From NCBI RefSeq assembly GCF_964019385.1, contig NC_088643.1, positions 47,688,190-47,752,189 on the forward strand: DNA of 64,000 nucleotides, given 5' to 3'. The notes under the pieces were generated by a model. The model had not been told where the DNA came from, did no database searches, and was given only the letters and a program-made list of their open reading frames with translations. The translations under genes and the position numbers were made by a program. Shown piece by piece: positions 11,256-30,244 of this stretch; position 1 is the first letter of the stretch; every line of letters starts with the position of its first letter. Source of the DNA: Sycon ciliatum (Eukaryota; Porifera; Calcarea; Leucosolenida; Sycettidae).

Positions 11256-14200
11256 TCTACCCTCGGTAGTAGACAACCCCTGGGGCTCAACACTTTTGTC
11301 TTATACTTCGAAGTAAGGTCTATCCTCGTTAGTTCAACATAGGTTACAAGACAAACCTCAACAGTAGACACCGACACACCGACACACCTTCAGTTCTGCT
11401 GTCCCACCTGACAGGTTATATGAGCCGGCGCAAGCGAAAAGGGACCTTATCCTGCTGCACGTGATTTTGAGAAAACCGCACTTGAAGTGAATCAGCTGAT
11501 TCTCAGCTGTCACGTTCGGATCAAACTTGAAACTGTTCGTTTTTTGGCGATACGCGACTTCTTTGGAGCTCAGTCATTCTTTCTATTGGAGAGCCAGTAT
11601 CCTACAGCTCCTGTAGAAGAAAACCCTGGCTAAATCGACCCACGTACCACCGATCGGCGATCAAAATCGATCGACCGTGACACGTCGACACCTACGCTGA
11701 ATAGAATCGCACGCGCGAGCGGAAAGACAAAAAGTTGCTTTCACAGTTTCAGCGCAGTTGTCTTGCCGTCTTCGCTTTCTGCTAAGTCCTTGGGTCGGCG
11801 TAGCTCTTCACTATGAGCCATCGTAAATGTTTCACTGTGAACGAAGCGCTGAAATCTCTCCTGGAAGAGGATGAGGCTGAAGTTTTTGGTGAGGAAGACG
11901 AGTCGGACGCCAGTGATGTTTCGGTTCAATCTGACGACGGCGACGATGATGGCGATGACGATGACGATGACGATGGTGAACACTTTCTTGAGCAGCGAGT
12001 GGATGTCGATGCAGCAGCAGAGCTGTATGTCGGAAAGGCAGAGCCCAAACCTCCGCAGGCTAGCTCCGCAGCAGCTTGTGCAGCGACCGTTGCGCCGGCA
12101 GAGGAGGATGACACTGTTCGTCAAAAAGAGAACTGCGGATGTTCAAAAAATTGCTTGCAGCAATTTGACCCAGCTGACATCGAGACGTCGATCCTCAACA
12201 TGAGAGAAATGGAGTCGCACGAGAGTGAGCTGGTGGTCCTGGGCCTTCTTGAAGCTTTGAGTCATCCTGAGACAGTTTTTGAGAGTGGAGAGAAGCGCAA
12301 GAGGGAGCGTTTTACCTACAAATTCCAAGGACTGACTGTTTGTGTGGGTGCGTTCCGTCACGTGTACGCACTGTCTAGCAAGAGGCTGAAACGGTACAGA
12401 AGCCACCTGGAGAAGAATGGGCTTGTGCCACTAGTGCACGGCAACACAGGCAAACGGCCACACAATGCCCTGGAGTTTGCTGTTGTGAAGTACTGCGTGG
12501 AATACATCACTGGGCACGCGGAAGTGTTTGGAATTCCACATCCTGCGCCGCTCCGTGGCAGAGAAGACACGCCACCTATCTTCCTTCCAGCGTCGCAAAC
12601 GTACAAGTCCGTGCATGGAGACTTCTGCGACTGCTGCCACAAGGAGGGTAAGAAGTCTGTATCCTTGTCGACGTTCCGCTCAATCTGGCACCAGACATTA
12701 CCGCATATTAAGTTCATGACGGCTCGCATGGATGTTTGCCCTGTGTGCGAGGACTTGCGGCGCAACGTGATGGCGGCTGGGAGTGAGGAGCAGAAGACGA
12801 CCGCATGCACTCAGCTGACTGACCATGTTCATAGGGCCCAGAGGGAGAGAGAAAGCTACCGGCAGAGAACCACAGATGCTGCCGCTGAGCTTCAGCAAGT
12901 TTCAGCCATGTCTCCTGCTGATCGCCCGCCGTTAACAAAGTCCCACTACACGTTTGACTTTGCTCAGAGCGTCAGCTTGCCGTATACGGCCAGACAGGTA
13001 GGACCACTTTACTTCAAAGTGCCTCGGAAAGTCCACTTGTTTGGTGTATGTAATGAAGGCGTTGGCCAACAGGTGAACTACATTATTGACGAGGCAGAAA
13101 CCATCGGTCCTGACGGCAAGAAGAGCCACAATCCGAACACTGTAATTTCTTTGTTGCACGACTATTTTTCCACTTCTGTTGCTGATGAGTATGACTGCTA
13201 CGTACATGCAGATAATTGCGCAGGACAAAACAAAAATAAGTCTGTTATAGCTTACCTTGCATGGCATTGCATTGTCAATTTGCACAGAAGTATAACATTG
13301 TCGTTTATGATAACCGGCCATACCAGATGCCTAGTCGACGGTATGTTTGGCTTGGTTAAGAGGAAATACCGTCGCTCTGACGTGTTCAGCATGCAGCAGT
13401 TAGCAGATGTGGTTGACTCCAGCGCTACCTCCAACATCCATCGACGGATCCCGGGCAATGTGACCTGGTTTGAGTGGGATACGTACCTCGCCCGGCTCTT
13501 CAAAAAAGTCCCCAACATCAGCCAGCAGCATCATTTCCGGTTCTCATCCGACGAACCTGGAGCAGTGGCAGTGATGGAGCTTGTGGATGGGATGGAAACC
13601 AAGGTGCAGCTGTTGAAGACCACACCTGAGCAGGTGAGGGCAGCAGGCCTTCCCCAAGTGTTGCCCCCAGCAGGTCTGTCACAAGAACGCCAGAAGTACC
13701 TGTTCAAGGATATCCGCCCGTTTGTGGCAGACCCTTACAAGGATGAGCTGTGTCCGCCTGTGCCGGAGGAATGACAAACTTGCGTAGTGGAACACACGTT
13801 TTGAGCCTGATAATTGCTACAGTCTGGTGCTGTGTCAAAGCTACATGCCTCGGAACATTCTATTATTCTTGTATCTAAAATGCGGCGTGCCTGCGTGGTA
13901 CGGAAGGACGTGATGGCCCATCAGACGTCACGTTTGGCACTATAAATTCCATCACAGTGAAACTTATGCCAACTGCCTAGTAGTGTGTGTATACTGTATC
14001 CTCCAGCCCTTCTGCTGGTGACTCGAAGGCTTCTGTAAGGCTTCTACGGCCAAATTATTGCAATTTACGCATTTCAAAGATTATTCGTGAATATGTGCGA
14101 TGTTTTGGTGAAAACAGTGTTGATTTAAACGTCCGTAACTTTGCTATATGTTGATGGATTTTCATTCGGTTTTTTTTACCTGATTCATACGTTGTCTGGC

Positions 14201-14565
14201 TACAAGAATCCGTTGCTAACTCAAAATGCCCAAAAAACGGATAAGGTCTCTTTTCGCTTGTGCTGGCTCATATTCCTTCATCACAAGACAAAGCAAATGG
14301 CCATCATGGATAGCTCGATCGATGTTTCATGTTGTCTTGTATAGGGGGTAACATTGAACAATTGTCAAATAACGGGCTGTCTTGTACAGGGGTCTGGGGG
14401 AAAAGAATTGTCTTATACATGTAGTTTTCCCAACCACCTAACCTACACGATGAATGAGGCAAAAAGCAGCGAATTGTACAAGTCTGGATAGTAGGTAAAA
14501 CTCGTTACATGACAAAAAAAAGTTGATCCCCCCCCCCCCCCCGGTTGTCTACTAACGAGGGTAGA
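11256..14565 (+). mobile_element. 3.3 kb DNA transposon carrying a DUF7869-type gene
   Basis: The left end reads TCTACCCTCGGTAGTAGACA and the right end, inverted, reads TCTACCCTCGTTAGTAGACA. Weaker inverted similarity continues for roughly 200 bp inward, for example the GAGCC-CAAGCGAAAAG blocks near 11420 and 14250. The single intronless ORF at 11813-13774 lies between the two ends. I could not identify a clean target-site duplication. The right end carries a 15-base C tract at 14528-14542. The superfamily is not assigned. Confidence 0.75.
11813..13774 (+). CDS. DUF7869-type protein, probable transposase
   Basis: An intronless 653-codon frame starts at ATG 11813. Residues 20-58 are strongly acidic, with a run of Asp. 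A cysteine cluster follows at about 108-114 (CGCSKNC), then CDCC at 272-275 and CPVC at 309-312, suggesting metal binding. The conserved core starts at HYTFDFAQ (378-385) and continues through QVGPLYFKVPRK, VNYIIDEAE, HADNCAGQNKNK (466-476), FMITGHTR (498-505) and HHFRFSSDEPG. I recognise this as the DUF7869 family, common in multiple copies in invertebrate genomes. The spaced Asp residues (D382, D467, D509) suggest an RNase H-like DDE nuclease, which is my inference. The reading frame is intact and sits inside matched terminal repeats, so it is likely the transposase of a recent copy. It has no signal peptide or membrane segment. Confidence 0.9.
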   Translation: MSHRKCFTVNEALKSLLEEDEAEVFGEEDESDASDVSVQSDDGDDDGDDDDDDDGEHFLEQRVDVDAAAELYVGKAEPKPPQASSAAACAATVAPAEEDDTVRQKENCGCSKNCLQQFDPADIETSILNMREMESHESELVVLGLLEALSHPETVFESGEKRKRERFTYKFQGLTVCVGAFRHVYALSSKRLKRYRSHLEKNGLVPLVHGNTGKRPHNALEFAVVKYCVEYITGHAEVFGIPHPAPLRGREDTPPIFLPASQTYKSVHGDFCDCCHKEGKKSVSLSTFRSIWHQTLPHIKFMTARMDVCPVCEDLRRNVMAAGSEEQKTTACTQLTDHVHRAQRERESYRQRTTDAAAELQQVSAMSPADRPPLTKSHYTFDFAQSVSLPYTARQVGPLYFKVPRKVHLFGVCNEGVGQQVNYIIDEAETIGPDGKKSHNPNTVISLLHDYFSTSVADEYDCYVHADNCAGQNKNKSVIAYLAWHCIVNLHRSITLSFMITGHTRCLVDGMFGLVKRKYRRSDVFSMQQLADVVDSSATSNIHRRIPGNVTWFEWDTYLARLFKKVPNISQQHHFRFSSDEPGAVAVMELVDGMETKVQLLKTTPEQVRAAGLPQVLPPAGLSQERQKYLFKDIRPFVADPYKDELCPPVPEE

Positions 14566-14816
14566 CCTGTAACGGGTTTTATCTTAGATTATCTACTATC
14601 GGGACTTGCACATTCTGCTGCTGCCGGTTTTGCCTCCTTCATTGTATCTGCCTCCGAAGTTTCCTTACTTGCCATTAGACAATGGTTGTGATACTTATCC
14701 ACTTACCCCCACCGTTAGGCCCTTGCATCTGTCGCTAGGGTTTGCCGGGTGTTAGCGGCCGTCGTGAGTTCCCTTCGGGAACGGACACGATAATTTACTT
14801 TCTTTTAATAAAACAA

Positions 14817-14990
14817 TTATTTTCCCCCAGACCCATGTACAAGACAACCCGTTATAAGACAATTTTTCAATGTTACTCCCTATACAAGACAACATGAAAC
14901 ATCGATCGAGCTATCCATGATTGCCATTTGCTTTGTCTTGTAACGAAGGAATAGAACCTGTGGGACAGCTGAAGGTGACATTCGTGATCA
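14817..14990 (-). repeat. Extra inverted copy of the DUF7869 transposon sub-terminal region
   Basis: Read on the minus strand, this segment repeats the 14274-14410 block inside the element (AAGACAAAGCAAATGGC...GATAGCTCGATCGATG...TTGTCTTGTATAGG). It also repeats the CTGTCCCACCTGACAGG region seen near 11400 at the left end. It lies outside the right terminus, so it is either the remnant of a second copy or a mis-resolved end. Confidence 0.7.
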
Positions 14991-15160
14991 TGGGCGAGCG
15001 TGGGATACCTGGGCACGCGCATTTGTGATCATGGGCGAGTGTGGGACGCTCTGGCTTGAGCTGCCTTCATGATGCAATGGTCCTTTTGACGTTACCCCGG
15101 TGCTTTGAAAGTCACAGCAAGAAGTTTATTGAACTGCTCAATACTATGTACATCTACATA

Positions 15161-15274
15161 CACTGCTGGCAACTGAAATCCCCCCCCCCCCCCCTAGCGG
15201 TGCGCTAGCCGCGCCGTTAGCGATTCGTACGAGACGGTAGGGGGGGGGGGGTCGGATTTCAGTTGCCAGCACTG
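15161..15274. mobile_element. Short hairpin MITE with TA target site
   Basis: The arms read CACTGCTGGCAACTGAAATC and, on the opposite strand, CAGTGCTGGCAACTGAAATC. They are followed inward by a C tract (15180-15194) that faces a G tract (15240-15251). TA flanks both sides. It is 114 bp with no coding capacity, and the TA site fits a Tc1/mariner-type non-autonomous element. Confidence 0.8.
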
Positions 15275-15276
15275 TA

Positions 15277-17039
15277 CTTGCATGAGTAGAGCGCAAATTC
15301 ATCTTTGTCGATGGCACTTCCTTACTGACTACATGTAGCCTGTAGCCTGTCCATGGTAACACTGCCATCTCCTTGTACCTGCTGTGCATGTGCATGTACC
15401 TGTGCTAGGTCACAGCTTCACGAGGAGCACATCCTACAATATCAGCACTGTCAAAGCAGGTCTGAAAAGCTAAGGTAGGCCGGACTGGGCTAAGAGCAGC
15501 ACTGATTGGGTATCACATTGGGTAGGCCGGACTGGGCTAAGAGCAGCACTGATTGGGTATCACATTGGGTATCATACTATACTAGGCTGGCTTGTGATTT
15601 GCAGAACTAAATAATTGCATTGATATGGACAAGTTCTGTGACAGCATAAAAGACCACTTTCATTTTTGCACAGATATCAAAATACATCGGTTACTTTCTC
15701 AGTGGTTTTACGTAGACTCACGGTGGAAGGTTGCCGAGTTTTGAGAAAACAATTTCTTTGGCGTTCGGGAAATTGAATCATTGAAACTACATGTAGATCT
15801 AACCTCTGCCTTGTGATATTCTGTGAAATGAAGTGCAGCTCTTGGTTGCCAACTTGGTGACATGGTGACATGGTGACATGGTGCCGCTGAGTTCAACTCT
15901 GAGTTACTAGTACCCTGAGCATGTCTATTGTTTAAAAGCCTATAAGCCTTGACAGACGATTTGCAGCCGCCGTGACTCGAAACTGAGGAGTCAATATAAG
16001 CAGGCTATGATGTGATGTACGAGTAACTTGAGTAGAGGAATAAAGCTGCATTGTGTGACACCTTACCGGATCCACACCAGTTCCGAAAGCGTTTGTGCGC
16101 ACCCCTGGATGTGCATATGCATGTATGTGTATGCCATAAGGGAAGAACCTTAGTGGGTGAGTTCCAGTGCTTGGTTTGTGTGGCATTCGGTGACACTGGG
16201 TCCTTCAACAATATTTCCAGATCTGGCAATGGCACTAGTGCCATGACCAGTTTGTGTCGTTGTGTTCAACAACTGTAATCAGAGAGTGCTAATAAGCAGC
16301 TTCTCCATTTTTAGTACCCCCTGATTTGAATGGTACATACCGGTATTCCCTGTGCTGGTTTGAATGCTTCTGCTTTGGATGCACTTTGGTTTCAGATTGA
16401 TAGAGACTTGGCTGGAGTTGAAGAAGCACGGCAAGCGAACACCTCTAATGACTGAACTCTACTACAATGCACTGCAGTATCCTCATCTCCAGTGACCAGT
16501 GACAGAGTTGAGCAGTTGGACGGTGATGGAAACAGTGCAGCAATGCCATCCTTTGTGACGGCTTCTCTTTGCACAGATAACATGTGACTGTTTGGCATGT
16601 TCTAGGTCCAGGCTAGAGCCCGTATGTCACAAGCTTTATCTTCCAGAAGAAGATCTTATGATCTTCACAGGCTGCGTGACACGGGGTACTTGATGGAAGC
16701 TAAAGTTTTCGAGTATCATTTCCCAGATTCCAGTGCAGCAGGGGTCCACTAACTGTGCCCCCCCCCCCCCCCCCAGCACTGTCACAGAGTCGGTATAGTC
16801 CTTGACAGTTTCCTTGTGATCTACACTGACTGGCTGGATGCAGATGGTCTGATAAACAGGACTTGGATGTTGCACAGACCTCGACATTCTTCTCGATCCT
16901 GAGCGCCATTCACAACACTTGCATAAGTAAGGTATTGTATGCGCGCTCTTCCCGACCAGCCTCAGGCCAGGGTTTGTGACAGTGTTGCACAGTTAGTCGA
17001 ACGGTTGTAAGCTACACTAACAGTAGAACTCTCATAAGA
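15277..17039. other. No gene recognised; includes a 47-bp tandem duplication
   Basis: Two copies of a 47-bp unit starting GTAGGCCGGACTGGGC lie at 15475-15568. A poly-C tract lies at 16758-16774. A possible 3' splice site near 16395 opens a frame that stops after 19 codons. Upstream exons of the gene at 19019-26657 may lie in this region, but I could not identify one. Confidence 0.4.
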
Positions 17040-18235
17040 CGTACCCCCGCAGAACGTACCCCCGCAGAACATACCCCCACAGGACATACCCCACAGGACG
17101 TACTACCCCATAGGACGTACCCCCACAGGACATACCCCACAGGACGTACTACCCCATAGGACGTACCCCCACAGGACATACCCCACAGGACGTACTACCC
17201 CATAGGACGTACCCCCACAGGACATACCCCACAGGACGTACCCCCACAGGACATACCCCACAGGACGTACCCCCACAGGACGTACCCCACAGGACGTACC
17301 CCACAGGACGTACCCCACAGGACGTACCCCACAGGACGTACCTCCACAGGACGTACCCCACAGTATGTACCCCACGGGACGTACCCCCACAGGATGTACC
17401 CCCACAGGGCGTATCCCACGGGACGTATCCACAGGACGTACCCCACGGAACGTACCCCACGGGACGTACCCCCACAGGGCGTACCCCACAGGACGTACCC
17501 CACAGGACGTACCCCACAGGACGTACCCCACAGTACGTACCCCCACAGGACGTACCCCCACGGGACGTACCCCACGGGACGTACCCCCACGGGACGTACC
17601 CCACGGGACGTACCCCCACGGGACGTACCCCACAGGACGTACCCCACAGGACGTACCCCACAGGACGTACTACCCCATAGGACGTACCCCCACAGGACAT
17701 ACCCCACAGGACGTACTACCCCATAGGACGTACCCCCACAGGACATACCCCACAGGACGTACTACCCCATAGGACGTACCCCCACAGGACATACCCCACA
17801 GGACGTACCCCCACAGGACATACCCCACAGGACGTACCCCACAGGACGTACCCCACAGGACGTACCCCACAGGACGTACCACCACAGGACGTACCCCACA
17901 GTAGGTACCCCACGGGACGTACCCCCACAGGACGTACCCCACAGGGCGTATCCCACGGGACGTATCCACAGGACGTACCCCCACAGGACGTACCCCACAG
18001 GACGTACCCCACGGGACGTACCCCCACAGGGCGTACCCCACAGGACGTACCCCACAGGACGTACCCCACAGGACGTACCCCACAGTACGTACCCCCACAG
18101 GATGTACCCCCACAGGACGTACCCCCACAGGACGTACCCCCACGGGACGTACCCCACGGGACGTACCCCCACGGGACGTACCCCACCGGACGTACCCCAC
18201 AGGACGTACCCCACAGGACGTACCCCCACAGGGAA
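17040..18235. repeat. 14/15-bp minisatellite with a 567-bp higher-order repeat
   Basis: The unit is ACGTACCCCACAGG with an optional extra C. Three tandem copies of a 46-bp subunit containing ACTACCCCAT occur near 17103, 17149 and 17195. They recur at 17670, 17716 and 17762, giving a 567-bp higher-order period and about two copies. The lack of stops produces open frames of 110-183 codons in several frames on both strands. I regard these as artefacts of repeat composition. Confidence 0.95.
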
Positions 18236-18569
18236 CCGGAGCTGTGTACTTAGTAGTCCCAGGTATTTCTTATCCAAACTTACTTCCTAATTGGGCATAT
18301 GTAATACACTGAGTGACCCATACCCTAGGCAATTCCCGTACTAGGCAAGTGTACGTCTTATCAAAGTATATGCTAGGTGAGTTACCCTGCACCATACATG
18401 TACATAGGATATGTTAGAGGAAAGGAACCAGTGCAAAAAGGAGGAAAAGTCAAGTAACGAGAACATGCACTGATACAGCCTGCCAGTGTGCAGGCATCTT
18501 GGCATGAGCTCAGCATCATCTCGGGGTCCCCGTTAGTACATTAAGTACTGCATTTGGCTGCCACCCGAG

Positions 18570-18827
18570 CCCCCCCCCCCCCCCCCCCCCCCACACACAC
18601 ACTCTCCCAACACGGTCGCACATATGACTGCAAAATCCCCATGACGCAGCTCACCAGATCAAGATATCAAGGCATGGATCATCGTCGCTCAGTAGAGTCG
18701 AATCAAGCAAGCTGTAATTCCGGTGCCGAGAGGCAGACTCACAACCCTACATGTACATCGTTATGGCAATTTCCCCATGTCTCTCACCCCCCCCCCCCCA
18801 CCCATGTTCCCCCCCCCCCCCCCCCCC
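18570..18827. repeat. Cluster of poly-C tracts
   Basis: C runs at 18570-18592, 18787-18799 and 18809-18827 lie within 260 bp. Confidence 0.9.
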
Positions 18828-18928
18828 AGTGGAAGTATAATGTTACAGTCAAGCCATAATAGCCGAAATTAAAATTAAAAAAAAAAGTGCTACACAGCAC
18901 TACAACTCCAGGGGTGTTGGAGCAGGGA

Positions 18929-18931
<3 letters not shown>

Positions 18932-18996
<65 letters not shown>

Positions 18997-19007
18997 CGTG
19001 TGTGTGT
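18932..19007. repeat. (TG)n microsatellite next to a 3' splice site
   Basis: TG/CG dinucleotides end about 12 bp before the acceptor of the exon at 19019, so the repeat forms much of the region where a polypyrimidine tract would be expected. Confidence 0.9.
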
Positions 19008-19018
19008 TGTTTATGCAG

Positions 19019-26657
<7,639 letters not shown>

Positions 26658-26985
26658 CGGATCAGCCGGGTCCTCAGTGCTGCTGTGAGCCGCTGGGGCT
26701 GGTGGTGCTGCTGCTGTGAGCCGCTGGGGCTGGTGGTGCTTCTTGGTCTGTTTGCTAAACGCGCCACTATTCCTTGTGAGTGCTTAGCCGTGTGTGTCTC
26801 AGCTGAACTTGGCCTTGTTGGAGTTGAATGTTCCGACTGGTCTATAACAATAGCTTCCAATGCCAATGTCAAGCCACTTCATTTTGACAGCACTGGAGAC
26901 ACACAATACTACGTGACGTGACACCAAGCAGTGCTGTCAATCGTAACCCCCTGGGTTCCTGCTATTCAGGACATACCGGAGGATG

Positions 26986-26991
26986 AATAAA
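26986..26991 (+). promoter_or_regulatory. AATAAA polyadenylation signal
   Basis: A canonical hexamer lies about 330 bp after the stop codon at 26655-26657. A two-copy 21-bp GC-rich repeat lies between them. Confidence 0.6.
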
Positions 26992-27328
26992 GTGGATGTG
27001 CGCACGCACTGCTGATCGGGTGGGATCAATGTGACTCTGCGTGAATGTGCGAAGCGTTCACTGCACTGTGCCTGGCCAGTGCTGTGTGACTGCTATGCTA
27101 TGCTGTGTTGACCTATGGATCTTCGCGATCTTTAAAAACTTACCTCGTTGAATCACCATCCACAGACCATGTCTTTGTAGGGTCGGTTAAACAGTAAACT
27201 TGTGTACACTACGTGTATATCCGCACCCTATCTGATGTCCATATATCATTTATAATAGGCATGTTTCTATTGGGAGCTGTCCGATGGCATATGAATGATA
27301 ATAATGATCATAGTGCAGTTTCATTATA

Positions 27329-27905
27329 CAGGCCGTCCCTCGTTAATACATAATCTCTGGGACTTGACAAATGTTATGTATTAACGGGGTTTATGTACTA
27401 AACGAAAGTGTACATAACTTGCTTGTGTACCGGAATTTTTCACTTTTCAACTTTTCTGAGTGTTTCTTGCTACCACGACTAGGCAGCGAGATATTCTTGA
27501 TTCCCTCGATATAACATAAAAATTATGTTATAACGGTCACAGTTAGCGAAGATTCTACAGTTTACATGATACATGCCCAGCCGCGCCTGTACAGTCACTC
27601 GGAAAAAAACAGAGCTTTGTCGGTTTGTGATGTGCGCTCTGATTTCTGAGCTAATTGCGTCCACAACTTGCATAAGCAGAAACTAGAACACGATGTGCCT
27701 CCACTGGAAGGCCAAAAGACCAACAAATTATGTACTATTGAGGTAGATGACATGCGGGTACGGAGAAATGTTATGTACTAACGAATTATGTACTAACCGA
27801 CAAAATTTGTATGGAAGTGACCACGTTTCGTCCGGGACTTGAGATTTCTTATGTACTAACGGGGTTTATGTACAAACCGGACTCGTATTAACGGGGGACG
27901 ACCTG
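27329..27905. mobile_element. Deletion derivative of the Tigger element at 44043-47110
   Basis: It is flanked by TA (27327-27328, 27906-27907). The ends are CAGGCCGTCCCTCGTTAATA and, inverted, CAGGTCGTCCCCCGTTAATA. Its sub-terminal text, including GAGCTTTGTCGGTTTGTGAT and GCGCTCTGATTTCTGAGCTA, matches 46340-46460 in the larger element. It is 577 bp with no transposase. Confidence 0.88.
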
Positions 27906-27907
27906 TA

Positions 27908-28958
27908 CTTGAAAGTAATTATTCGTGACCAGTCGTGGCTACTCCGAGCAAGATGAGAAAATAGCCCAGAAGACGACACGGCTCTGACTCAGTGTCACTG
28001 GATATTTCTGATGCCGGTTTCTCATAAGTATACTGTTCGCGGGTATCGTCATTGTGCTTATACTGAGCTGAGTCTAGTCTTCTTCTTGTTGTAACTTGCA
28101 AGCCTTGCTTGTGAGCTATACAAGGTAAAGAGTTACATGAATCATATTTCAAGTGATACGTTGAGACATCTATCTTACTGTACAACACTCACTGTGTGCC
28201 GTCACTGTTGTTTCCTTACTCATACACAGTAACCAGCGATTGATAATCATGTGCCATCTCATCATACGGTACTCTTGTTCTCCATACAGCGTGTGTTCAC
28301 TACAGCCGCCCGGAGGTGGCGTCCAAGTCACAGCCTGAGTAGCTGCTCCGGGATCTGACAAAGTCGGACCAGGATCGGGTAACCATGCCTATTTAATGGA
28401 CTATGTGAAGAGTCCGTGGGGTTATAAGTGTACAAGTAGTGGACTCTTGATCAGTCAATGACGTGACGGTGCTCCCTGGCCCGGGCACGATCATTGCTCT
28501 TTCTTCAGTACTTTAATGTTGTCTGCTAAATGTAGCCGGATCCGGGCAGCTGGGTCGACACGGGGAAGAATCATAGTTCATAGTATAGATGGGAGTATAG
28601 TATTTTTGACTACTCCCTGGTAGATCTACGGTGTAAATGTAATCCCGGTAAAAGGCCCGTAATCCGGTAAAAAAGTGTTCAGAATTATAGTAGAGCAAGC
28701 TAGCTACAGTCCATTCAGAAAAAAAAGATGAGCGCTGGCTCTGGAGAGCTCCCGTGTTTGGTGATTTTTCGTGATTTTGTGGTACACTGTGCATGTGCAG
28801 TGCCGCGAGATTTAAAACTTGAAAAAGGGTCCAAAAAAGGTAGTTAGTGGGGTTCGAACAGTAAATGTGCTGTTGCGCAAGTGGAGTGAACGACCGGGAT
28901 TCAAGTTCATGGGGGCAAAACCTGGCCGAAATCCTATTCTTCGTATTGCTGTACTGAT
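27908..28958. other. No gene recognised
   Basis: Only short unrelated frames occur. A GGTTCGAAC block near 28852 is not backed by an A box or stem pairing. Confidence 0.4.
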
Positions 28959-29031
28959 CTACCCAGAGAATTCAATATAAGCACTGCACACTACAGGCTT
29001 TACAATGCTTATATTGAATTCTCTGGGTAGA
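28959..29031. repeat. Perfect 26-bp-arm hairpin
   Basis: The arms at 28959-28984 and 29006-29031 are exact inverse copies (outer sequence TCTACCCAGAGAATTCAATA), around a 21-bp loop. Confidence 0.95.
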
Positions 29032-29144
29032 TACAATCCATTCAGAACTTGAGAGATATCCTAGCTTTTGGCTATAAAAGGGTCAAGTTTTGAGTTTTTG
29101 TCACAATGTTTTTGGCAATCCCCCATGGAATGCTCTTCCAATTA

Positions 29145-30161
29145 CTGTAATGTCGCTTATAAAAGCAGGTCTTATTTGGCCGTATAAGCCGGGGCTCAAA
29201 CCATGCTTCTATTCTAGGCATGTTTCTACTGTAAAAGCCATTATTCTAACGAGGTGCATATATAACGATTTCCCAAAATTGACTAGTTTACGTGTACCAA
29301 AGCCAAAGGTAACGATTCTCACCCATTCTCAACGCTCAGTAGGACTGTATATGACTGTGTCGATTTCTGTATAACGATTTCTATTTTAACGACAGATTTC
29401 TCCTCGTTAACTCGTTAGAGTTAGCACTTCGTTAGGGGTCGTCCGTAATTATCGAAAAATTAAAAAATCCGTCCTCGTGCAAAATTGTCTCTGACCCACC
29501 CACCCACCCCCATTTTTCCCATTAATTTTTTGATTTTTACCGATGCCCAGCTCGAAAATAAGAACTCCTGACCCCATGTTCACTGATTGCACCTCCATGT
29601 ACATGTATGACAAGTACTAGTAGCTAAGTAAAGTGAGTAGGAGGTCTACCGACGGCCATGCACGTCCTACAACTACATGAAGAGTCATGTACTGGTATAA
29701 TTATCATACTGGTGTTTGCGATCCTACACTACTGGCGTCTACAGTGCATGCACTACATGTCAGTGCAACAAGTGTATGAAAGTCACTGAAGAAAAAAAAG
29801 AAGAAAAAAAAGGTACGAAAATCAAAAAAATAAATTCCGCCAGCGCTCTTGACCACCCACCCCCTTTCTGCCTGAGGACGGATTTTTTAATTTTTCGAAA
29901 AATACGGACGACCCCTTATATATAATTATATGACTTTTACAGTACTCGTATTCAAAACATGCTTCTATGTCAACCGATCAACAGTCTACACTGTGCAACG
30001 CATACTGCCGCGCATGTACGCGCACATGTACTTTGCAAAGAGTGGCTTCTATTCAAATCGTGCTTTTGCGTCACGGCGCGTTTCGAAAAATCGGCTTCTA
30101 TTCGAGTCATGCTACTACAGTACACATATAACAGGTCATGCTTTTATACGCGACACTACAG
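29145..30161. mobile_element. TA-flanked DNA element interrupted by a second MITE
   Basis: The ends are CTGTAATGTCGCTTATAAAA and, inverted, CTGTAGTGTCGCGTATAAAA, with TA on each side. The interior has repeated GCTTCTATTC and CATGCTTCTA blocks. The middle 481 bp is a separate insertion (29435-29915), leaving about 536 bp of original element. Confidence 0.8.
29435..29915. mobile_element. Nested MITE with TTA target duplication (Harbinger-like)
   Basis: The ends read GGGGTCGTCCGTAATTATCG and, inverted, GGGGTCGTCCGTATTTTTCG. Near-identity continues for about 45 bp. TTA lies directly on both sides (29432-29434, 29916-29918). No transposase is present. Confidence 0.88.
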
Positions 30162-30244
30162 TATGTTTTTGAAATCTATTTCTCCAAAGAGCAAAAGCAA
30201 TAAGAAGAATAGGATTTCCGCCAGGTTTTGCTGAGTTTATTATG

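Noticed and set aside
11926..12810. Minus-strand frames inside the DUF7869 gene
   Set aside because: Antisense shadows of a well-supported plus-strand gene.
16396..16460. Possible exon following TTTCAG near 16395
   Set aside because: The frame stops after 19 codons, there is no donor, and nothing links it to the exon at 19019.
17103..18277. Open frames of 110-183 codons reading G-V-R-P-V-G-Y-V type repeats on both strands
   Set aside because: They arise from a stop-free tandem repeat and are open in several frames at once. There is no start context and no non-repeat flank.
28840..28900. GGTTCGAAC block resembling a tRNA T-loop
   Set aside because: No A box at the right distance and no stem pairing.
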